This document shows positions 57,908 through 64,000 of a stretch of 64,000 bases of DNA, one piece after another. A program made the position numbers and the translations under genes. Position 1 is the stretch's first letter, and the number at the start of each line of letters is the position of its first letter. The notes beneath the pieces were generated by a model. That model worked only from the letters and a program-made list of their open reading frames with translations, did not search any database and had not been told where the DNA came from. The DNA is from JACCXG01 sp963785755 (GTDB lineage Bacteria; Acidobacteriota; Vicinamibacteria; Vicinamibacterales; 2-12-FULL-66-21). The stretch covers positions 124,001 to 188,000 of the forward strand of contig CAWAXG010000040.1 in the NCBI GenBank assembly GCA_963785755.1, in the 5' to 3' direction.

Positions 57908-59848
57908 TTGGCAATTGGCTTGAGAGGAGGCATCGGCCTGCCGCGATCGGAACGGGCGCGTGGGCGACGGGGGGATGCGACGGCTGCCGATGCGGCCGCA
58001 GTCAAGGACGGCAAGAAGAAGAAGCTCGATGCCGCCGCGGTGTGGCGTGAGGCCCGCGAGCTCGTCTGGGCCCGGCGCGGGCGCATTGGTCTCGGCCTCT
58101 CCTTGATGCTGGTGAATCGGCTGGCCGGGCTCGTGCTGCCGGCCTCCTCGAAGTACCTCATCGACGATGTCGCGGGACAAGGCCGGGCGGACCTGCTCGT
58201 GCCGCTCGCGCTCGTGGCGGGCGCGGCGACGTTCGTCCAGGCGGTCACGTCCTTCGCGCTCTCCCAGGTTCTCGGCGTCGCGGCGCAGCGGGCGATCACC
58301 GACATGCGGCGGCGCGTCGAGGAACACGTCGCCCGGCTGCCGGTGCGCTTCTTCGACGCCACGCAGGCCGGCCAGCTGCTCTCACGCATCATGAGCGATG
58401 CGGAAGGCATCCGGAATCTCGTCGGCACCGGGCTCGTGCAGCTGACGGGCAGCATCGTCACGGCGCTCATCGCGCTGACCTATCTCTTCTACCTCAACTG
58501 GAGTCTCACGCTCGCGACCCTGGTCGCGCTGTCCGTGTTCGGCGGCGCGATGGCGCTCGCGTTCAGTCGGCTGCGGCCCCTGTTCCGCGAGCGCAGCCGC
58601 ATCAACGCCGAAGTGCAGGGGCGTCTGAACGAAACGCTGGGCGGCATCCGGATTGTCAAGACCTACACGGCGGAGAAGCGCGAAGAGCTGGTGTTCACCA
58701 GGGGCGTCCACCGCCTGTTCCGCAACGTCGCGAAGTCGATCACCGGCGTGTCCGCCCTCACCGCCTTCTCCACGGTCGTCGTCGGCGTCATCGGCATGAT
58801 GATGATCATCGTCGGCGGGCGAGCCATCCTGTCGGGCGAGATGACGATCGGCGAGTTCATGACCTACATCCTGTTCACCGGGCTGATGGCCGCCCCGGTC
58901 GTGCAGATCGCCTCGATCGGCACGCAGATCAGCGAGGCGTTCGCCGGTCTCGACCGCATTCGCGAGCTGCTGCAGACACCGACCGAGGATCAGGAAGATC
59001 ATCTGCGCGCGCCGCTCGGGTCGGTCGCCGGGGAAGTGACGTTCGACAACGTGAGCTTCGAATACAACCCGGGCGTTCCGGTCCTCAAGCACGTGTCGTT
59101 CCATGCGCCGGCCGGAACCACGACCGCGCTGGTCGGCTCGAGCGGGTCGGGAAAGAGCACGCTGATCAGCCTGGTCATGGCGTTCAACCGGCCGATTGCC
59201 GGACGCGTGCTGATCGATGGACGAGACCTCGCCTCGGTTCGCCTGCGGGGCTATCGATCGCAGCTCGGGGTCGTGCTGCAGGACAATTTCCTCTTCGACG
59301 GCACCATCGGCGACAACATCCGGTACGGCAGTCCCGAGGCGACGCCGGAGCAGATCCGCGAAGTGAGCCGGATCGCGCACGCCGACGAGTTCATCGACGA
59401 CTTCGCCAAGAAATACGACACGGTCGTCGGCGAGCGCGGCGTCAAGCTGTCCGGCGGACAGCGGCAGCGCGTCGCGATCGCCCGGGCGATCCTCGCCAAT
59501 CCGAAGATCCTCGTGCTCGACGAAGCGACCTCATCGCTCGACAGCGAAAGCGAAGCCAAGATTCAGGACGGCCTGCGATCGCTGCGGCAGGGCCGGACCA
59601 CGTTCGTCATCGCCCACCGGCTGTCGACCATCCGCAGCGCCGATCAGATCCTGGTGCTGGAGCAGGGGGAGATCGTCGAGCGCGGCTCGCACGAATCGCT
59701 GCTCGCGCTCGGCGGGCGCTACCGCGTCCTCTACGACAAGCAATACAACTTCGAGAGCGACCGGTTCATCAATCCTGGAGAGGACTTCACGCCGGAGCCC
59801 GAGAAGGTGAAAGTCGGGACGTCCACGCGTCCGGATCGCGCGCTCTGA
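57908..59848 (+). CDS. MsbA-like ABC exporter (fused membrane and ATPase domains)
   Basis: A type IV ABC exporter of up to 646 residues. The membrane domain has six spans (residues 60-345). The ATPase domain has Walker A ALVGSSGSGKSTLISLVMAF, Q-loop VVLQDNFLFDGTIGDNIRYG, signature GVKLSGGQRQRVAIARAILA, Walker B PKILVLDEATSSLDSESEAK and the switch His in VIAHRLSTI. The start is unclear: TTG 57908 opens the frame, TTG 57920 and later codons are possible, and an AGAGGAGG ribosome site lies at 57921-57930. Its role could be lipid or drug export. Confidence 0.92.
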   Translation: MAIGLRGGIGLPRSERARGRRGDATAADAAAVKDGKKKKLDAAAVWREARELVWARRGRIGLGLSLMLVNRLAGLVLPASSKYLIDDVAGQGRADLLVPLALVAGAATFVQAVTSFALSQVLGVAAQRAITDMRRRVEEHVARLPVRFFDATQAGQLLSRIMSDAEGIRNLVGTGLVQLTGSIVTALIALTYLFYLNWSLTLATLVALSVFGGAMALAFSRLRPLFRERSRINAEVQGRLNETLGGIRIVKTYTAEKREELVFTRGVHRLFRNVAKSITGVSALTAFSTVVVGVIGMMMIIVGGRAILSGEMTIGEFMTYILFTGLMAAPVVQIASIGTQISEAFAGLDRIRELLQTPTEDQEDHLRAPLGSVAGEVTFDNVSFEYNPGVPVLKHVSFHAPAGTTTALVGSSGSGKSTLISLVMAFNRPIAGRVLIDGRDLASVRLRGYRSQLGVVLQDNFLFDGTIGDNIRYGSPEATPEQIREVSRIAHADEFIDDFAKKYDTVVGERGVKLSGGQRQRVAIARAILANPKILVLDEATSSLDSESEAKIQDGLRSLRQGRTTFVIAHRLSTIRSADQILVLEQGEIVERGSHESLLALGGRYRVLYDKQYNFESDRFINPGEDFTPEPEKVKVGTSTRPDRAL

Positions 59849-59880
59849 ACGGGCAGGGATGTACGGGCCACGGCCGCACG

Positions 59881-59988
59881 AGGATCACCAAGGCCACAAA
59901 GCACACGAAGCTCACGCAGAACAAAAAAGAATTTAGCCCAAGGATTTCTTCGTGGTCTTAGTGAGCTTTGTGATCTTTGTGAGTTAGG
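59881..59988. repeat. Imperfect inverted repeat of 9-bp CACNAAGNN units
   Basis: The left arm (about 59886-59920) is built from CACCAAGGC, CACAAAGCA, CACGAAGCT, CACGCAG; the right arm (59949-59984) read on the minus strand gives CACAAAGAT, CACAAAGCT, CACTAAGAC, CACGAAG. The arms match at most positions and are separated by an AT-rich spacer. It lies in the 262-bp gap before ettA. Confidence 0.75.
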
Positions 59989-60017
59989 CCGTCGGCCGTT
60001 GGCGACCGGGCCGCGCC

Positions 60018-60078
60018 GGAAGCCACCTGTCTGAAGACCTCCGGTTGAACCTGGAAGCCACCCGGCTGAAGCGCCCAA
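60018..60078 (+). repeat. Duplicated GGAAGCCACC-CTGAAG motif
   Basis: GGAAGCCACC followed by CTGAAG occurs twice about 35 bp apart just before ettA. The GGAAGCCAC core also ends the right arm of the REP-like element at 50341-50364. Confidence 0.55.
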
Positions 60079-60110
60079 GGCCCTTCGACGAGTACCAATA
60101 GTCGACTCCA

Positions 60111-61781
<1,671 letters not shown>

Positions 61782-61815
61782 TCCGCAAGCCGGCATCGCG
61801 CAGGCCGGTCGACAC

Positions 61816-62817
61816 ATGTTCAAGCGCCTGGCCGTTTCGATCTTCGTTTGTGCCGCGGCCGCCTGCTCCGGCGGCGTCGGCGCCGTATCCTGTTCCTTCG
61901 GCGGCGGCCGGGACTCGTCGGGCGGCTCGCGGTTTCTGTCGATCGCGACCGGAGGGACCGGCGGGGTCTACTACCCCTACGGCGGGGGTATTGCCAAGAT
62001 CCTGAACGAGAACCTGCCAGGTGTCCGTGCGACGGCGGAAGTGACTGCCGCATCGGTCGACAACCTGAAACTCGTCCGCGACGGGCGGGCCGACGTCGCA
62101 TTCACCTACGCCGACACGCTGGACGATGCGGTGCGGGGGCGCGGGGCGTTCCAGTCAGGGCCGGTTCCAGCGGTTGGCCTTGCAGTCCTGTACTCGAACT
62201 ACATGCACGTGATCGCCCTGCAGTCCTCGAACATCCGGGGGCTCGAGGATCTCCGAGGCAAGGTGATCTCGACCGGATCGCCGGGCAGCGGTACGGAGGT
62301 GCTGGCCCTGCGGCTGCTGCGGATGACTGGCCTCGACCCCGATCGAGACCTTCGACGTCAGGGCCTCGGCGTCTCTGAGTCCGTGGAGGCTTTGAAGGAC
62401 GGTAAGGTGGACGCCTTCTTCTTTGGCGGCGGACTGCCGACACCGGCCGTGCAGGATCTCGCGCACACGCCCGGGATCACGATCCGCATGATCCCCACAG
62501 GTCATCTGGTGCCCGCGCTGGTGAAGGAATTCGGCAGCGTCTATTTCTCCCTGACTGTCCCGCCTGGCGCGTACCGTGGAGTCACCGACACGCAGTCGAT
62601 GGTGGCGTCCTCGAATGTGCTCGTCGTGAATGCGTCGATGGACGAGCAGCTCGCCTATGACATCACGCGCCTGCTCTTCGAGAAGCGCGACGAGCTGGCG
62701 GCGATCCATCCTGAAGCGAGGAAACTGTCGCTCGAGACGGCCGCTACCGGGTCGCCGGCGCCCTATCATCCCGGCGCCATCCGGCTCTATCGAGAGAAAG
62801 GCGTGTGGAAGCAGTAG
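61816..62817 (+). CDS. TAXI family TRAP transporter solute-binding subunit
   Basis: A 333-residue exported substrate-binding protein. The signal sequence (MFKRLAVSIFVCAAAACSGG) holds a lipobox-like AAAC, so a lipoprotein is likely. The TAXI signature is seen in SIATGGTGGVYYPYGGGIAK, DGRADVAFTYADTLDDAV and GKVISTGSPGSGTEVLALRL. It is followed and overlapped by the TRAP permease. TAXI receptors bind organic acids such as glutamate or 2-oxoglutarate; this ligand is unknown. Confidence 0.93.
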   Translation: MFKRLAVSIFVCAAAACSGGVGAVSCSFGGGRDSSGGSRFLSIATGGTGGVYYPYGGGIAKILNENLPGVRATAEVTAASVDNLKLVRDGRADVAFTYADTLDDAVRGRGAFQSGPVPAVGLAVLYSNYMHVIALQSSNIRGLEDLRGKVISTGSPGSGTEVLALRLLRMTGLDPDRDLRRQGLGVSESVEALKDGKVDAFFFGGGLPTPAVQDLAHTPGITIRMIPTGHLVPALVKEFGSVYFSLTVPPGAYRGVTDTQSMVASSNVLVVNASMDEQLAYDITRLLFEKRDELAAIHPEARKLSLETAATGSPAPYHPGAIRLYREKGVWKQ

Positions 62818-64000
62818 TCGCGGATGCTTCGCCATCCGCGATGCGGCCGCTGGCCGGATGGCAGGGCCGGTTCGCCTCCGGGCTCTCTGCGGCCCTTGCC
62901 GGCTACTCGATCTACTGGGTCCTCTTCATCGTCCAGCCACAGGTCTATCGCGTCAGTTTTCTCCTCGTCGCGCTGGTGCTGACGTTCCTGCTGTTTCCCG
63001 CGTTGGCGCGGGACCGCGTGAGCCGTGTCCCGGTACACGACTGGCTGCTGATCGCTTCCGCGGTGGCGGCGCTCGGCTGGCCGCTCCTCGATTTCGAGCG
63101 ATTCGTCCGGCGCGCCGCGGAACCGGAGATCGCCGATCTCGTCATGGGCGGGATGGCGATCCTCCTCGTGCTCGAAGCGGCCAGGCGCGCCGTCGGCTGG
63201 ATTCTGCCGCTGACCGCGGCGGGCTTTCTCGCCTACGCCTGGCTGGGGCCGATGTTCGATCGAATCGGTCTCGGACTGATCGCGCATCGAGGGTACGGGA
63301 TCGAGCGTCTCGTCGGTGCCTTGTACATGACGCTCGAGGGCATTTTCGGCGTGCCGCTCGACGTCACCGCGACCTACATCATTCTGTTCACGATCTATGG
63401 CGCGGTGCTCGAGCTGAGCGGCGCCGGAGCCTTCTTCATTCAGTGGGCGATGTCCGCCACTGGCGGCTCCGGGGCAGTGCCGGGCCGATCGGTCACACTC
63501 GCGGGTTTTCTGCTCGGCACGGTTTCAGGGAGCGGCGTCGCGACAACCGTCATGCTCGGTTCCGTCGCGTGGCCGATGCTGCGCCGCGCCGGCTACGCGG
63601 CCGAGCAGGCCGGCGCCATTCTGTCCGCCGCCGGCATCGGCGCACTGCTGTCGCCGCCGACCCTCGGCGCCGCGGCGTTCCTGATTGCCGAGTTCCTGCG
63701 CATCTCCTACCTGCAGGTGCTCGTGATGGCCACCGTCCCGACGATCCTCTACTACCTGTCGATCGTCGTGATGATCGAGGCGGAAAGCCCGGCCGTTACC
63801 GGCTCGCGTGCGGCCACTGAAAGGGAGACGCGATTGCCGCGTCGCATGCGCAGCCTTCCGCTCTATCACTTCACGTCTCTCGTCGCGATTGCGGGCTTCA
63901 TGCTTGCCGGGATGTCCGCGTTCCGGGCGGTCTTCTGGGCAACCGTCCTGGCGATTGCGCTCAGCTTCCTGCGCCGTGACACCGCGATGACGCCGCGACG
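62805..64000 (+). CDS. Fused TRAP transporter permease (4TM/12TM), 3' end cut off
   Basis: Membrane subunit of the TAXI-TRAP transporter. The frame from GTG 62805 (or ATG 62841) stays open to the window edge without a stop (398 codons). Spans and motifs include AALAGYSIYWVLFIVQPQVY, the DctM-type GSGVATTVMLGSVAWPMLRR and AAGIGALLSPPTLGAAAFLI. It overlaps the last 13 bases of the receptor gene, so the pair is translationally coupled. The sodium-dependent coupling known for such transporters is inferred, not visible. Confidence 0.9.
   Translation, partial: MEAVVADASPSAMRPLAGWQGRFASGLSAALAGYSIYWVLFIVQPQVYRVSFLLVALVLTFLLFPALARDRVSRVPVHDWLLIASAVAALGWPLLDFERFVRRAAEPEIADLVMGGMAILLVLEAARRAVGWILPLTAAGFLAYAWLGPMFDRIGLGLIAHRGYGIERLVGALYMTLEGIFGVPLDVTATYIILFTIYGAVLELSGAGAFFIQWAMSATGGSGAVPGRSVTLAGFLLGTVSGSGVATTVMLGSVAWPMLRRAGYAAEQAGAILSAAGIGALLSPPTLGAAAFLIAEFLRISYLQVLVMATVPTILYYLSIVVMIEAESPAVTGSRAATERETRLPRRMRSLPLYHFTSLVAIAGFMLAGMSAFRAVFWATVLAIALSFLRRDTAMTPR

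Overview
The window is high-GC bacterial chromosome with densely packed genes on both strands. An ABC permease of the macrolide-export/ADOP type (a family expanded in Acidobacteria), a TonB-dependent receptor, LpxD/LpxB, split GatC/GatA, TRAP-TAXI transport genes and secreted heme-c proteins with a monooxygenase-like domain all point to a Gram-negative acidobacterium, most likely of the Vicinamibacteria type. That assignment is an inference; no rRNA gene is present to settle it. I see no tRNA or rRNA gene, CRISPR array, insertion sequence, prophage or attachment site.

Layout. 1-5.4 kb: a minus-strand set ymdB-xseA-xseB-ispA (ispA runs off the left edge), then two Hsp20 genes around an eIF2B-like gene, and rpoZ. 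5.4-11.1 kb: a small membrane protein, gatC-gatA (minus), and divergently amrB-amrA-nfo plus a zinc phospholipase/nuclease-like gene. 11-22.4 kb: a frameshifted mgtC, small proteins, and an envelope cluster of lpxD, two M16 peptidase-like genes and lpxB, followed by secreted proteins (one matrixin-like) and a metallophosphoesterase. 22.5-27 kb: acnA, queG, yqgE. 27-31.6 kb: a minus-strand module of ECF sigma factor, zinc anti-sigma factor and two exported HEAT-repeat proteins, one with an elastin-like Gly-Pro tract. 31.6-38.8 kb: two SDR epimerase/dehydrogenase genes, a rhomboid protease, a wrecked 2Fe-2S ferredoxin, a SulP transporter, a universal stress protein, aat and apaG. 38.8-48.1 kb: an aconitase-family protein with its domains in reversed order, TerC, YceI, ChaN-like, an M28 peptidase, an FHA-GAF-HD-GYP protein and a heavy-metal-binding protein. 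48.1-51.7 kb: three exported heme-c genes in a row. 51.8-64 kb: ADOP permease, a zinc peptidase, a TonB receptor, an MsbA-like ABC exporter, EttA, and a TAXI receptor with a fused TRAP permease that runs off the right edge.

A striking property is the number of single-base indels in otherwise well-conserved genes: mgtC, the first M16 gene, a beta-barrel-like gene, two heme-c genes and the TonB receptor each carry one or two, and a ferredoxin of about 110 codons carries at least seven. Each was found by following conserved protein sequence from one frame into the next. They may be sequencing or assembly errors or real decay; the sequence alone cannot decide. Intergenic regions carry several unrelated low-complexity or inverted repeats, two families of which recur at more than one site.

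How genes may work together: the sigma/anti-sigma pair probably controls the HEAT proteins; lpxD, lpxB and the M16 pair form an envelope group; the TAXI receptor and TRAP permease form one transporter; the three heme-c proteins look like tandem paralogs of one exported redox family.
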